Shown here piece by piece: positions 23,410 to 32,267 of a DNA stretch of 64,000 nucleotides. Position 1 is the stretch's first letter, and every line of letters begins with the position of its first letter. The position numbers and the translations under genes are program-made. Under the pieces are notes generated by a model. That model was not told the origin of the DNA. It searched no databases and was given only the letters and a program-made list of their open reading frames with translations. Origin of the DNA: Ardenticatenales bacterium (GTDB lineage Bacteria; Chloroflexota; Anaerolineae; Epilineales; Epilineaceae); assembly GCA_020853525.1 (NCBI GenBank), contig JADYYS010000039.1, forward strand, positions 175,766 through 239,765, written 5' to 3'.

Positions 23410-25134
23410 CTACGCCACCGCCCCGAGCTCCGTCACCGTCCGCTCGATCAGCCCCACCGCCTCGCCCAGCGTCCCGGCGTCGAACGCGAAGCGCGCGCCG
23501 GCGGTGGCGAAGAGCTGCGGGAGCGTCGCCGTTCCACCCAGGCGCAGCGCCGAACGGTAGTCGGCCACGGCGCGCGGGTGGTCGGTGAGGCTGTTGCGCC
23601 AGACCTGGGCCGCGCCAAGCTGGGCGAGGCCGTACTCCACGTAGTAGAACGGCACGTTGAAGATGTGGAGCTTGCGGTGCCAGCCGGTGGCCATCACGTC
23701 ATCCAAGCCGTCGAAGTCGATCGCCGGGATGAAGCGCTGCACCAGGGCGCGCCACTGCGCGTCGCATGCGTCGGGCTCGGCGCCTTCGGGATGGGTGTAG
23801 GCCCATTGCTGGAACGCGTCGACGACCGCCATGTACGGCCAGAACAGGATCGTGCTCTCGAGGTGCTCGATCCGCGCCCGGGCGGCGCCGCCGACATCGT
23901 AGAACCCGCCGTGGTCGGCGGTCAGGTACGGCGCCGCCAGCAGCTCCATCGCCATCGAGGCGACCTCGTTGAACTCCATCGGCGACTCGAGCTGCGGCGC
24001 GAACGGGAGATCGCTCGAGGCGAAGGCGTGGAACGCGTGGCCGGCCTCGTGGAGCATCGTCTGGACGTCGTCGTGCAGACCGACGGCGTTCATGAAGATG
24101 AACGGGCGCTTGGCCACCGGGAAGTACGTGCAATAGCCGCCGGGCGCCTTGCCTTTGCGGTTCTCGGCGTCCAGCAGGCCCTCGGCGATCATCGTTCGGT
24201 ACTGGCCGCCGAGGCTCGGGTCCACCTTGTCCAGGATCGCGGCGCTCTTGTCCAAGAGCTCGCCGCCGTCCCGATAGGGCTTGAGGGGCTGCGTCCCCGG
24301 CATGTCGGCCGGTCGGCTGAACTCGCCGTTCGTCAGGTCCCACGGGCGGAGCGCCGGAAGACCGAGCATCCGGGATCGGCGGTCGTAGATCCGCGTCGCG
24401 GCCGGGACGCAGACCGCCTCGATGGCGTCGTGGAAGGTGGCGCAGTCCGCCGGGGTGTAATCGAACCGCTGCTTGGCCTGCCAGATATAGCTGCGGTAGT
24501 CCGGGTGGCCCGCGTTGGCGGCGATTCGCTGGCGCAGCGCGTGCAGCTCCCGCCAGAGGTCGTTCAGCGCGGACCGATCGGCCAACCGCCGCCGGCTCAT
24601 CAGCTGCCACGCGGCTTCGCGCCGCGCGCGGTCCGTGCCGGCCAGCACCGGTCGGAGCTGCGGCAGCGGGATCTCCTTGCCTTCCCACTCGACGGTCTGC
24701 GCACCGATGATCTTGTCGTAGCGACTGCCGAGCTTCGACTCCTCGACGAGCAACGGCAGGTTCACGTCGCGAAAGAGGTCGGCCTCCGCCTTGAGGTTGC
24801 GCAGCGGCACGGCCAATCCCTCGAGCGACAGGCCCGACGCCAAGAGCTTGAGCTTGAGTTCCTGTTCGGCCGTGGCCGCCGGCGGGCGGATCTCGTCCAG
24901 ATACCGGAAGAACGCCGCCTCGGCGACCGCGTCCGTCGTGTCCTGGGTGTGGGCCAGATGGCGCCGCGCACCCGTCTCATAGATGAGGAAGCTCAGCCGC
25001 GTCCAGTCCGCCAGCCAGGCCTCGAGGCTGCCGGCCGTGAGCGGACGTGCTGCCAGATCGGCATAGTACGGCGCAATCTGCGCCCAGGACCAGTCCTGAA
25101 ACGCACGCACATCGGTGGGCAATTGACTGAACAC
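23410..25134 (-). CDS. pepF: M3-family zinc oligoendopeptidase (PepF-like)
   Basis: This cytoplasmic metallopeptidase of about 574 residues cleaves short peptides. The zinc site MLHEAGHAFH lies at about 360-369 (HExxH), and the third ligand glutamate is expected in MEFNEVASMAMELL about 28 residues later. The late segment FNVPFYYVEYGLAQLGA has the Tyr-rich transition-state binding region of PepF enzymes. Length fits the family (560-600). GTG 25134 is preferred because GAGAGG lies about seven bases upstream. GTG 25140 is close, and an open extension to 25347 lacks family similarity. The divergent neighbour is the tRNA-Arg region, and it is not in an obvious operon. Confidence 0.93.
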   Translation of the reverse strand: MFSQLPTDVRAFQDWSWAQIAPYYADLAARPLTAGSLEAWLADWTRLSFLIYETGARRHLAHTQDTTDAVAEAAFFRYLDEIRPPAATAEQELKLKLLASGLSLEGLAVPLRNLKAEADLFRDVNLPLLVEESKLGSRYDKIIGAQTVEWEGKEIPLPQLRPVLAGTDRARREAAWQLMSRRRLADRSALNDLWRELHALRQRIAANAGHPDYRSYIWQAKQRFDYTPADCATFHDAIEAVCVPAATRIYDRRSRMLGLPALRPWDLTNGEFSRPADMPGTQPLKPYRDGGELLDKSAAILDKVDPSLGGQYRTMIAEGLLDAENRKGKAPGGYCTYFPVAKRPFIFMNAVGLHDDVQTMLHEAGHAFHAFASSDLPFAPQLESPMEFNEVASMAMELLAAPYLTADHGGFYDVGGAARARIEHLESTILFWPYMAVVDAFQQWAYTHPEGAEPDACDAQWRALVQRFIPAIDFDGLDDVMATGWHRKLHIFNVPFYYVEYGLAQLGAAQVWRNSLTDHPRAVADYRSALRLGGTATLPQLFATAGARFAFDAGTLGEAVGLIERTVTELGAVA

Positions 25135-25373
25135 ACACACCCCTCTCGAGCGTCTCTCTCGGCACGCCTCGGCGAGCGGGCCCTGGGCGGTCCGTCCACC
25201 GCAGGCGAGGTGCCGACGCTGCCGTCGATCGCCCCCGCCGTACACGATCCGAGGCCGTGCACAACCCGGAAGGAACATTCTAGGGCAGGCGGACGGCCGG
25301 ACAAAGTCGTTACGATCAAATAGTAAACCAATCTTCTTCCGGCGCAAATCATAGCGCCGGGCGCCTCAGTCCC

Positions 25374-27143
25374 TCAGCGGGACAGGACCGGCAGCCAGAG
25401 GCGCCCCGCCGGGAGATCGGGGGTCGGTCGCGTGGCGGTGGGCGGCGGCACGGACGGGCGCGGGGTCGGCGTCCACTCCGTGGTGGCCGTCGCCGCGGCG
25501 GGGGTCGTCGGACCGGGCGTCGTGGTGGCGCGCGCGGTCGCCGTGGGCACGCCGGTGGCGGTGGCCGTCGGGCGCGGTGCGTCGGTGGCCGTCGGGGTGG
25601 CGGTCGGCAGGTCGAGGGCGGCGGCGACGGCGGCTTCGACGTCGATCACGCCGTGGCCGGCGGCGTTGTTGAACGCGCGGCCGCCGGACGGGCCGCACTG
25701 GTCGGCGTTCAACGGGTCCGCCGTGTCTTCGAGGATCGCCCGGACTTCGGCCGGCCGGCCGCTCAGGTCCGGTCGGGCGCCGATCAGGAGCGCGGCCGCG
25801 CCCGAGACATGCGGCGCCGCCATCGACGTGCCCTGCTTGATCCCGAAGCCGCTCGTGCCGATCGCCGAGTTGATGTTCACGCCGGGTGCGGCCACGTCCG
25901 GCTTGATCCGCTCGACGGCCCCCAGGACGAACGGGCCGCGGCTCGAGGTGTCGGCGATGCTCCGCCGCTCGTCGTCGTAGTTGCCGACGGCAAAGGCATC
26001 GATGAGCGAGGCCGGCGGACAGACGCTGCCGCAGCGCGGGCCGTCGTTGCCGCTGGCGGCGACGAACAGGATGCCGGCGGCGACGAGGTTGCGGATCGCG
26101 ACCTCGCCGGGGAACGGGTTGTCGCAGAACAGCCGCCCGAAGATGCCCCACGACGCGTTGACGATGTCCGGCGCACGGTCCGGCTGCGGCGCGGAGCCGT
26201 CGCGCTTCGTCGGGGCGAGGGCCCATTGCAGGCACGACAGGATGGCCTGTGTCGTGCCGCGGTCCTGGGCGAAGATCCGGCACGCGATCCACTCGGCCTC
26301 GGGCGCCACCCCGACCTCGCGGCTGCCCTGCTTGCCGAGCACGATGCCGGCCACATGCGTCCCGTGGTCGTTCACGTCCACCGGCGCATCCTGGCCGGCG
26401 ACGGCATCGAGCCAGTTGTAATCGTCCCCCTCCGCCCGCCCCCGATACCGTTGTGCAAGCGCCGGGTGCCGTGCGTTCACGCCGGTGTCGATGATGGCGA
26501 CCGTCGCGCCGGCGCCGAGATAGCCCTGGCGCCAGACCTTGTCCGCGCCGATCGCCTTGATGTTGCGCTCGGCCACGGCCACGTCCACCGCGACGTCCGG
26601 TGCGGTTGTGTCGTGCGGCGCGGACGCATCGTAGGGCGCGAACGACGCTCGGGACACGGTCGGGTCGATGGCAAACGTCGGCAGCGGCAGGATGCGCTCG
26701 ACCCCGTCCAGCGCCGCGACGGCCGCCACCGTCGCCTCGTCGGCCTCGAACGCGACGGCATTCACGATGAAATAGGACGTGAACGCGACGCCGCGCCGCG
26801 CGAGGAGCGCCCGCAGCGGTGTCTGCGTCGCCTCCGCCGTGCGGACGAGGCTTTCGTACACGGTGCGCCCCTTGGCCGCCTTGTCGGCGACGCCGTCGGC
26901 CGCACGGACGTCGGCCTGCTCGCGCAGCACGGCCAGCACCATCGCCGGTCGGCCCGCGGCGAGCACGGCCCGGACGGCCGGGTCGACGACCGCGCCCTCG
27001 TCGGGTGTCGCGACGACACCGCGTGGCCCGGCGACCTCCAAGACGCCGACGGACAACGCAACAACGACGGCGATGAGCGAAGCGCCGCGCAACCATTCGC
27101 GCCGCCGCATTTTCGACGGTATCGTCGGAACTCGAAGAAACAT
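25374..27143 (-). CDS. Secreted subtilisin-like serine peptidase (S8) with Thr-Pro tail
   Basis: The 589-residue exported protease starts at ATG 27143 with GAGGTGAG just upstream. Residues 13-45 form a signal peptide (RRREWLRGASLIAVVVALSV). About 50-200 is an inhibitor-like propeptide. The catalytic triad is Asp219 (AIIDTGVN), His260 (DHGTHVAG) and Ser440 (GTSMAAPHVSG), with oxyanion Asn366 (AASGNDGP). Cys pairs near 340, 371 and 375 may form disulfides. After the catalytic domain a Thr/Pro/Ala stalk of about 70 residues ends in GRLWLPVLSR, the shared LP motif at the very C terminus. The enzyme is likely to act on proteins outside the membrane and may process neighbouring surface proteins; that link is inference. 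Confidence 0.93.
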   Translation of the reverse strand: MFLRVPTIPSKMRRREWLRGASLIAVVVALSVGVLEVAGPRGVVATPDEGAVVDPAVRAVLAAGRPAMVLAVLREQADVRAADGVADKAAKGRTVYESLVRTAEATQTPLRALLARRGVAFTSYFIVNAVAFEADEATVAAVAALDGVERILPLPTFAIDPTVSRASFAPYDASAPHDTTAPDVAVDVAVAERNIKAIGADKVWRQGYLGAGATVAIIDTGVNARHPALAQRYRGRAEGDDYNWLDAVAGQDAPVDVNDHGTHVAGIVLGKQGSREVGVAPEAEWIACRIFAQDRGTTQAILSCLQWALAPTKRDGSAPQPDRAPDIVNASWGIFGRLFCDNPFPGEVAIRNLVAAGILFVAASGNDGPRCGSVCPPASLIDAFAVGNYDDERRSIADTSSRGPFVLGAVERIKPDVAAPGVNINSAIGTSGFGIKQGTSMAAPHVSGAAALLIGARPDLSGRPAEVRAILEDTADPLNADQCGPSGGRAFNNAAGHGVIDVEAAVAAALDLPTATPTATDAPRPTATATGVPTATARATTTPGPTTPAAATATTEWTPTPRPSVPPPTATRPTPDLPAGRLWLPVLSR

Positions 27144-27209
27144 CTCTCACCTCGGAGCGATCGGGGACGGGTGTTGCGCCGACCATTGTAGTGCGCCGGC
27201 GCGCAGCCG

Positions 27210-27238
27210 TTGACGCAGCCAGTGCCCCCCTCTACACT
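27210..27238 (+). promoter_or_regulatory. Candidate sigma-70 promoter for the thioredoxin-like lipoprotein
   Basis: TTGACG (27210-27215) and TACACT (27233-27238) are exactly 17 bases apart in the 164-base gap between divergent genes. The ATG of the downstream gene is 69 bases further on, with GAGGAG as ribosome site. This is the best match to a vegetative promoter in the window. Confidence 0.6.
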
Positions 27239-27307
27239 CAGCCGGCCGCAGCGCCCGACGGAGCCGTTCGCCGGATCGACGCCCGCGGTGAAGAGGAGCG
27301 GACGACG

Positions 27308-29125
27308 ATGAAGTCCCGAACGTGCAGCGAGAGCCCGGTGGGTGTAACGCGAGCCATGCACGGGGCGCTGGCGCTCGTGTTCGGCCTCAGCCTCGGCGCC
27401 TGCCAGCCGAAGGCCGACATTCCGGCCGAGGAGGCCGCAGCGCCGCCGATCGTGGCGACGGAGCCGGTCGCCGCGGCCCCGCACGAGGAGGTCGCCTGGT
27501 TCGAGGGTGATGTCCAGACGGCATTCGACGCCGCCAAGGCCGAGAACAAGCCCGTGTTCCTGTACTGGGGCGCCGTGTGGTGCCCGCCGTGCTATTACCT
27601 GAAGACCCGCGTCTTCCACCGACCCGAGTTCGTGGCGGCCAGCAAGGAGTTCGTCGCGGTCGAGCTGGACGGCGACACGGAGCGCGCCCAGATCTGGGGC
27701 GAGCAGTTCGACGTCAAGGGCTATCCGACGGTGATCGTCTTCAACCCGGCGGGCGACGAGATCATGCGCCTGACGAGCGGCATCGACGCCGAGCAGTACG
27801 CCTCGGTGCTCGTATCCGCAAAGGCGAAGATGACGCCGATCGCCGACGTCCTGGCGGCCGTCGAGGCCACCGGTCCGGCCGCGGCGACAAAGGAGGACCT
27901 CGACCTCCTGGCGTTCTACGCCTGGGACCAGGACAGCGTCCTCGCGCTCGAGTCCGATCGCAAGCTCGCGCTCTTCAAGCGCCTGTGGCAGGAGACCCCC
28001 GACAGCCTGGCCGTCGCGAAGAACCGCTTCCTGTGCCTCTGGATCGAAGCGCTGCACTCCGCCCGCTCGGCCGCCGAGGACGCCGCCGAGGAAGGCGAGA
28101 CGCCCGAGCTGCCCGCGCCGACCGCCGACGAGATGCCGGCCGTCCTGGCGGGACTGACCCAGGTCTTCGCCGACCCGGCGCAGCGCTCGTCGAACACGAA
28201 CACGATCTACTACTGGTCCGAGGAAACGGCGACGATGCTCTTCCCCGAACCCGGCCCGGAGCGCGACGCGTTCAGCGCGGCGTGGGTGGCCGCGGCCGAG
28301 GCGATCGAGGGCGACGAGGCGATGACCGTCGACGATCGCCTGACGGCGTTCTACCCGCAGATCATCCTCGCCCGCCTCAAGGCATCGACCGCGCCCGCGG
28401 CGAGCGCCGTCGTGACATCCACCGGCGAGCTGACCCCGACGGCCGCGGCGGTCGACGCCGCGTCCGAGGGCGACGCGGCCGCGGACGCCGAGCCGACGGC
28501 CATCCCGCTGCCCACCGACCTCGTGCAGCGCGTGGCGGACCGCGTGAAGTGGGCCAGCGAAACGGTGACGGATCCGGGCGAGATGCAGACCGTCATGGGC
28601 ACGATGGTCTGGATGCTCCAGGAGACCGGCCAGGACGCCGCGGCCGAGCAGCTCCTGAACGACAAGCTCGACACGACGATCGAGCCCTACTACTACATGC
28701 TCGAGCTGGCCGACATGGCCGAGAAGAAGGACGACACGGCCGGCGCGCTCGCGTGGTACCGCAAGGGCTGGCAAACGGCCGAGGGATCGATGTCGCGCTT
28801 CCGCTGGGGCCACAGCTACCTGCGCGCGCTGCTGCGCCTGACCCCCGACGACGAGGCGACCTTCGAAACCGACGCGACCGCGGTCCTCACCGAGCTCATG
28901 GCGAACGAGGACGCGCTCGCCCTCGGCAACGGCGACCGCATGGGCACGCTTTCGACCGCGATCATCAAGTGGAACGAGGATGGCAAGCACGACGCCGTCG
29001 TCACGCGGCTGCGCGACGTCGTCGCCGCCAAGTGCGGGGCGCTGGACGCGACGGGCGAGGACTCGCAGCAGAGCCGGTGTCAGCAGTTCCTCGTGCCGGA
29101 GGTCGAGGACGCGACGACCGGATAG
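27308..29125 (+). CDS. Thioredoxin-fold lipoprotein with long helical C-terminal region
   Basis: The 605-residue protein is exported and probably lipid-anchored. ALVFGLSLGAC ends in a lipobox cysteine at Cys32, followed by an acidic/Pro spacer. Residues of about 60-180 are a thioredoxin-7-like domain with YWGAVWCPPCYYLK (CPPC at 92-95) and cis-proline region VKGYPTVIVFNPAG. The remaining 420 residues are helical, rich in Ala/Glu, with TPR-like stretches (DDTAGALAWYRKGWQTAEG). They resemble the long tails of extracytoplasmic thioredoxin proteins in which reduction of disulfides is coupled to protein-protein contacts. ATG 27308 has GAGGAG upstream; ATG 27356 would give a minimal lipoprotein signal and is an alternative. 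A periplasmic-type oxidoreductase role is inferred. Confidence 0.85.
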   Translation: MKSRTCSESPVGVTRAMHGALALVFGLSLGACQPKADIPAEEAAAPPIVATEPVAAAPHEEVAWFEGDVQTAFDAAKAENKPVFLYWGAVWCPPCYYLKTRVFHRPEFVAASKEFVAVELDGDTERAQIWGEQFDVKGYPTVIVFNPAGDEIMRLTSGIDAEQYASVLVSAKAKMTPIADVLAAVEATGPAAATKEDLDLLAFYAWDQDSVLALESDRKLALFKRLWQETPDSLAVAKNRFLCLWIEALHSARSAAEDAAEEGETPELPAPTADEMPAVLAGLTQVFADPAQRSSNTNTIYYWSEETATMLFPEPGPERDAFSAAWVAAAEAIEGDEAMTVDDRLTAFYPQIILARLKASTAPAASAVVTSTGELTPTAAAVDAASEGDAAADAEPTAIPLPTDLVQRVADRVKWASETVTDPGEMQTVMGTMVWMLQETGQDAAAEQLLNDKLDTTIEPYYYMLELADMAEKKDDTAGALAWYRKGWQTAEGSMSRFRWGHSYLRALLRLTPDDEATFETDATAVLTELMANEDALALGNGDRMGTLSTAIIKWNEDGKHDAVVTRLRDVVAAKCGALDATGEDSQQSRCQQFLVPEVEDATTG

Positions 29126-29146
29126 CGGGATCCGTGCGCATCCCGC
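29125..29146 (+). terminator. Weak hairpin after the thioredoxin-like gene
   Basis: GCGGGAT (29125-29131) pairs with ATCCCGC (29140-29146) around an eight-base loop and begins at the last base of the stop codon. No T-run follows directly. Confidence 0.35.
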
Positions 29147-29190
29147 CAATCGTTTCGACCGCCGTCACGACAACGCCAACGAATCCGACC

Positions 29191-29414
29191 GCCATGACGA
29201 CAACGATGCCCTGTAGGGGCAGGTCCCCGTGCCTGCCCCGTAGGCCGTTGCCCCACGACCGCAATGGCCACAACGCCCCCACCACCCGCCTTGCGTGATG
29301 GCCGGACGTCATGTTTTGGCCGCTGGCGTCGTTTTGGCCGTGGGCGGCGTGACATGACGGCCTACGGGGCAGGCACGGGGACCTGCCCCTACAGGGCATC
29401 GTTGTCGTCATGGC
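29191..29414. repeat. REPIN-like element: 58-bp perfect inverted repeats around a 108-bp centre
   Basis: Bases 29191-29248 and 29357-29414 are exact reverse complements over 58 bases. Each arm itself contains an imperfect hairpin with core TAGGGGCAGG ... CCTGCCCC. A 27-base match to the core is at 9325-9351. The centre is non-coding and holds further short palindromes. The 373-base gap 29126-29498 holds only this element, a weak hairpin and a 30-base tandem repeat. No transposase gene is present. Confidence 0.7.
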
Positions 29415-29490
29415 CGTCCCATCGGTTGGCGATGTCGTGATGGCCGTCCCATCGGTTGGCGATGTCGTGATGGCGGCCCGATCGGTTGGC
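29410..29490. repeat. 30-bp direct tandem repeat, two full and one partial copy
   Basis: The unit from ATGGCCGTCC to GATGTCGTG occurs at 29410-29439 and 29440-29469 identically, and a diverged partial copy follows from 29470. There are no spacers, so this is not CRISPR. The right inverted-repeat arm runs into the first copy by five bases. The run ends just before the stop codon of the SPFH gene. Confidence 0.75.
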
Positions 29491-29498
29491 GGGGCGAT

Positions 29499-30479
29499 CT
29501 AACGGGTTGGTGTAGCGACGGGCGTCGGGGTCGCGCCCGCGCTGGGGGCCGCCGTCGGTGCGGCCGGGCGGGACGGCGAGGCGGGGGCATCCGAGCGGGG
29601 CCCGTCGCCCTCGCCGGCGAACAGCTCGCGGATGCCGCCGAGCGCGCCGAGGACGCCGCTGGCCTCGTACGGGATGAACACCTTGGTGGCGCGGCCATCG
29701 GCCATCGCTTTCAGCGCCTCGAGGTACTGGATCGCGATCAGCTTCTCGTCGGGCTGCGCGGCCGAGATCGCGCCGTAGACGATCGTGATCGCGTTCGCGC
29801 GGCCGGCGGCCTCGGCTTCGAGCTTGTAGCGCTCCCCGTCCGCGACGAGCTTGCGGCTCTCGGCTTCGCCCTCGGCCTTCAGGATCTGCGCCTGGCGCAG
29901 GCCCTCGGACTCCAGGATCTGCGCCCGCTTCTCGCGTTCGGCCTTCATCTGGCGGTGCATCGCCTGCGTGACGTCGGCCGGCGGATCGATCCGCTTGATC
30001 TCGACGCGCACGATCCGCACGCCCCACTTGTCCGTCGCGTCGTCCAGCACCTCGCGCAGCTTGGCGTTGATCCGGTCGCGCGACGTGAGCGCCTCGTCGA
30101 GCTCCATCTCGCCCACGACGTTGCGTAGGTTCGTCTGGGCCAGCTTCGTGGCCGCACTGTAGAAGTCGGCCACGTTGTAGACGAGCTTCACCGGGTCGGT
30201 GGCCTCGAAGTAGACGATCGCATCGACCGTCACGACGACGTTGTCCTTCGTGATCACCTCCTGCGGCAGCACGTCGACGACCTGCTCGCGCATGTCCACC
30301 CGCTGGATCGAGTCGATGAACGGCACGATGATCGTCAGCCCGGGCGCGGCGGTCTTCTGGTAGCGCCCGAGGCGTTGGATGACGCCCTTCTGGTAGGGCG
30401 AGACGATCCGCACGCCCATGAGCGCGACGATGAACACGAAGATCGCGATGACGAAGAGCAGGACGACGAACGGGGACAT
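29499..30479 (-). CDS. qmcA: SPFH/band-7 membrane scaffold protein (QmcA/stomatin-like)
   Basis: This 326-residue protein has one N-terminal membrane helix ([18 protein letters not shown]) and then the SPFH domain with [15 protein letters not shown] and [13 protein letters not shown]. The coiled-coil region [12 protein letters not shown]... with repeated Ala/Glu follows. Such proteins form large membrane-microdomain cages that hold proteases and other membrane proteins. The last 40 residues are a Pro/Ala/Thr tail. AAGGAGGGAG lies upstream of the ATG. The nfeD gene is 45 bases upstream on the same strand, the usual partner of this type. Confidence 0.92.
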   Translation of the reverse strand: MSPFVVLLFVIAIFVFIVALMGVRIVSPYQKGVIQRLGRYQKTAAPGLTIIVPFIDSIQRVDMREQVVDVLPQEVITKDNVVVTVDAIVYFEATDPVKLVYNVADFYSAATKLAQTNLRNVVGEMELDEALTSRDRINAKLREVLDDATDKWGVRIVRVEIKRIDPPADVTQAMHRQMKAEREKRAQILESEGLRQAQILKAEGEAESRKLVADGERYKLEAEAAGRANAITIVYGAISAAQPDEKLIAIQYLEALKAMADGRATKVFIPYEASGVLGALGGIRELFAGEGDGPRSDAPASPSRPAAPTAAPSAGATPTPVATPTR

Positions 30480-30524
30480 GGGCGGCTCCCTCCTTGGGAT
30501 CGAGACAGGGTACGTGTCGCGGGC

Positions 30525-31040
30525 CTACGCGTCCGCGTTCGAAACGTCGCCGTTCGAGACTTCGACGGTCGACGCGTCGACGTGCGCGCCGACCGTGCCG
30601 CCCGCGCCCTCGTCGACGCGCACGAGCAGTCGCGTGCCGGCGACGCCGACGACGGTGACGACCGCATCGACGGCGATCGCTTCGCCGGATGCGCTGTCGG
30701 CCCGCCACTCCTCGCTGTCGACGCGAACGCGTCCGCGCCCGCCGGCCGGATCGATCCGCTCGACGACGTGCGCCCGTGCGCCGACGGCGCGATCCGCGCC
30801 GACGCCGGGGTGGTGGGCCGGCGCGACGCGGTCGGCGAACGGGCGCGACAGGAAGATCGCCGCGACGGAGACGCCGACGAACACGCCGAGTTGCACGATC
30901 GGCCCGAAGCCCAGCCAGGCCAGCACGGCGGCCGCGGCCGCACCGACGCCGAAGCACGCCAGCACGAAGCCGGCGGTGAAGATCTCGGCGATGAAGAAGA
31001 ACACCGCCATGAGCGTCCAGACCCAGCGGATCGTGTCCAT
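30525..31040 (-). CDS. nfeD: NfeD-family membrane protein
   Basis: This 171-residue protein starts at ATG 31040, with GAAGGAG seven bases upstream. It has two or three membrane helices (WTLMAVFFFIAEIFTAGFVL, GPIVQLGVFVGVSVAAIFL), then a beta-rich soluble OB-like domain containing VGARAHVVERIDP, GRVRVDSEEWRA and VVGVAGTRLLV. These are the family landmarks of short NfeD proteins. NfeD works with SPFH proteins in membrane organisation, and the gene order here (nfeD then SPFH) fits. The last residues are repetitive (DASTVEVSNGDVSNADA). Confidence 0.9.
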   Translation of the reverse strand: MDTIRWVWTLMAVFFFIAEIFTAGFVLACFGVGAAAAAVLAWLGFGPIVQLGVFVGVSVAAIFLSRPFADRVAPAHHPGVGADRAVGARAHVVERIDPAGGRGRVRVDSEEWRADSASGEAIAVDAVVTVVGVAGTRLLVRVDEGAGGTVGAHVDASTVEVSNGDVSNADA

Positions 31041-31208
31041 GTTCGCTCCTTCGCGACCGCACCGTTCGTATGCCGACATCGCCCAGCCTACGCGTCACGG
31101 ATGGCCCGGGTTGTGCGCTATTCTTCTCGCGATCGCACCTTCGCACAACCGGATCCGTGCACGATTCGGTTCCCCGCGAAGGCATCCGTTCCGATCCGGA
31201 GGTTCCCC

Positions 31209-32261
31209 GTGTCCCTGCCAGCGGGCTACACCCTCGTCGAATTCGATCCCCCCACCGCCGACGCCGACACATGGGCGCGGTACCACGACTATCGCCGCCG
31301 CCGCCACGCCGAGACGCGACCGGACGACCCCGTGATGCCCGACGCCGAGGCCGAGGTCTGGATGCGGGAGCCGCAGCCCGGCGGCAAGGACCGCCGTTGG
31401 CACGTGGTGCACGGCACGGACGTCGTCGCCGGCTTGCACATCGGCTGGGTCGTCGACGGCCCGATGCTCGAGACGAACCGCCACCTGATGTGGGGCAGTG
31501 CCGGCGTGCTGCGCGCCCATCGCCGCCGCGGTGTCGGCACGGCGCTCGCGCGGATCGTGGCCGACGAGATGGCGGCGCAGGACCGCACGGTGCTCACGAC
31601 CGGGACGGCCGAGGACGACGGCCGGGCGTTCTTGGCGTGGCTGGGCGCGGAGGTAAAGATGGAGGCGGCCGAGAATCGCCTCGCGCTCGCCGACGTAGAC
31701 TGGGCGATGGTCGAGCGCTGGGCGGCCGAGGGCCCGAGCCGCTCGCCGGACACGTCGCTGATCTTCTGGGAACACCGTGTTCCCGAAGACGAGTACGTCC
31801 CGTTCAGCGCCGCCTTGACCCGGCAGCTGAACACGATGCCGCACGACGATCTCGACCACGGCGACATCGTGATGCGCCCCGAAGACCTCGCGGACGAACA
31901 GGGGCGGCTGGACAAGGTGGGCGGCAGCCACCACACGCTCATCACGCGCGAACCGGACGGCACGATCTCCGGCATCACGGACGTGGGGTGGACGCCCGGC
32001 CGGCCCGACCGCGTGATGCAGCAGTTCACCGGCGTCGATCCCGACCATCGCGGGCGCGGGCTCGGCAAGTGGCTGAAGGCCGCCATGCTGCTCTACATCC
32101 GCGATACGTACCCCGCGGCCAAGATCGTCGTCACCGGCAACGCGAACTCGAACGACCCGATGCTGTCCATCAACCATCGCCTCGGGTTCCGGGCCCACCG
32201 CGGCGAGACGGTCTATCAGATCGGCCGCGACGTGCTGCTGGCACGAACGACCCAAGGATAA
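31209..32261 (+). CDS. Tandem GNAT acetyltransferase (mycothiol-synthase-like layout)
   Basis: This 350-residue cytoplasmic protein contains two GNAT folds. In the first, LRAHRRRGVGTALARIV (about 100-115) is the acetyl-CoA pyrophosphate loop (R-x-x-G-x-G/A). In the second, FTGVDPDHRGRGLGKWLKA (about 278-296) repeats it, with GNANSNDPMLSINHRLGF at the end as in many acetyltransferases. The start GTG 31209 is supported by GGAGG six bases upstream. Which half is active, and on what substrate, cannot be told; mycothiol synthase and similar enzymes have the same two-domain plan, but no thiol pathway genes are nearby. The MFS transporter begins six bases downstream, so the two are probably co-transcribed. 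Confidence 0.85.
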   Translation: MSLPAGYTLVEFDPPTADADTWARYHDYRRRRHAETRPDDPVMPDAEAEVWMREPQPGGKDRRWHVVHGTDVVAGLHIGWVVDGPMLETNRHLMWGSAGVLRAHRRRGVGTALARIVADEMAAQDRTVLTTGTAEDDGRAFLAWLGAEVKMEAAENRLALADVDWAMVERWAAEGPSRSPDTSLIFWEHRVPEDEYVPFSAALTRQLNTMPHDDLDHGDIVMRPEDLADEQGRLDKVGGSHHTLITREPDGTISGITDVGWTPGRPDRVMQQFTGVDPDHRGRGLGKWLKAAMLLYIRDTYPAAKIVVTGNANSNDPMLSINHRLGFRAHRGETVYQIGRDVLLARTTQG

Positions 32262-32267
32262 CGGCGG

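Noticed and set aside
29191..29414. An insertion sequence with terminal inverted repeats
   Set aside because: The 108-base centre cannot encode a transposase and no target-site duplication is evident; the hairpin structure of the arms fits a REPIN better.
29410..29490. Possible CRISPR repeats
   Set aside because: The 30-bp units are directly adjacent with no spacers and no cas genes are present, so it is a short tandem repeat.
31041..31208. An N-terminal extension of the tandem acetyltransferase into the nfeD region
   Set aside because: The frame is open far upstream, but GGAGG six bases before GTG 31209 and the start of the GNAT fold right after it fix the start; the upstream part is antisense to nfeD.
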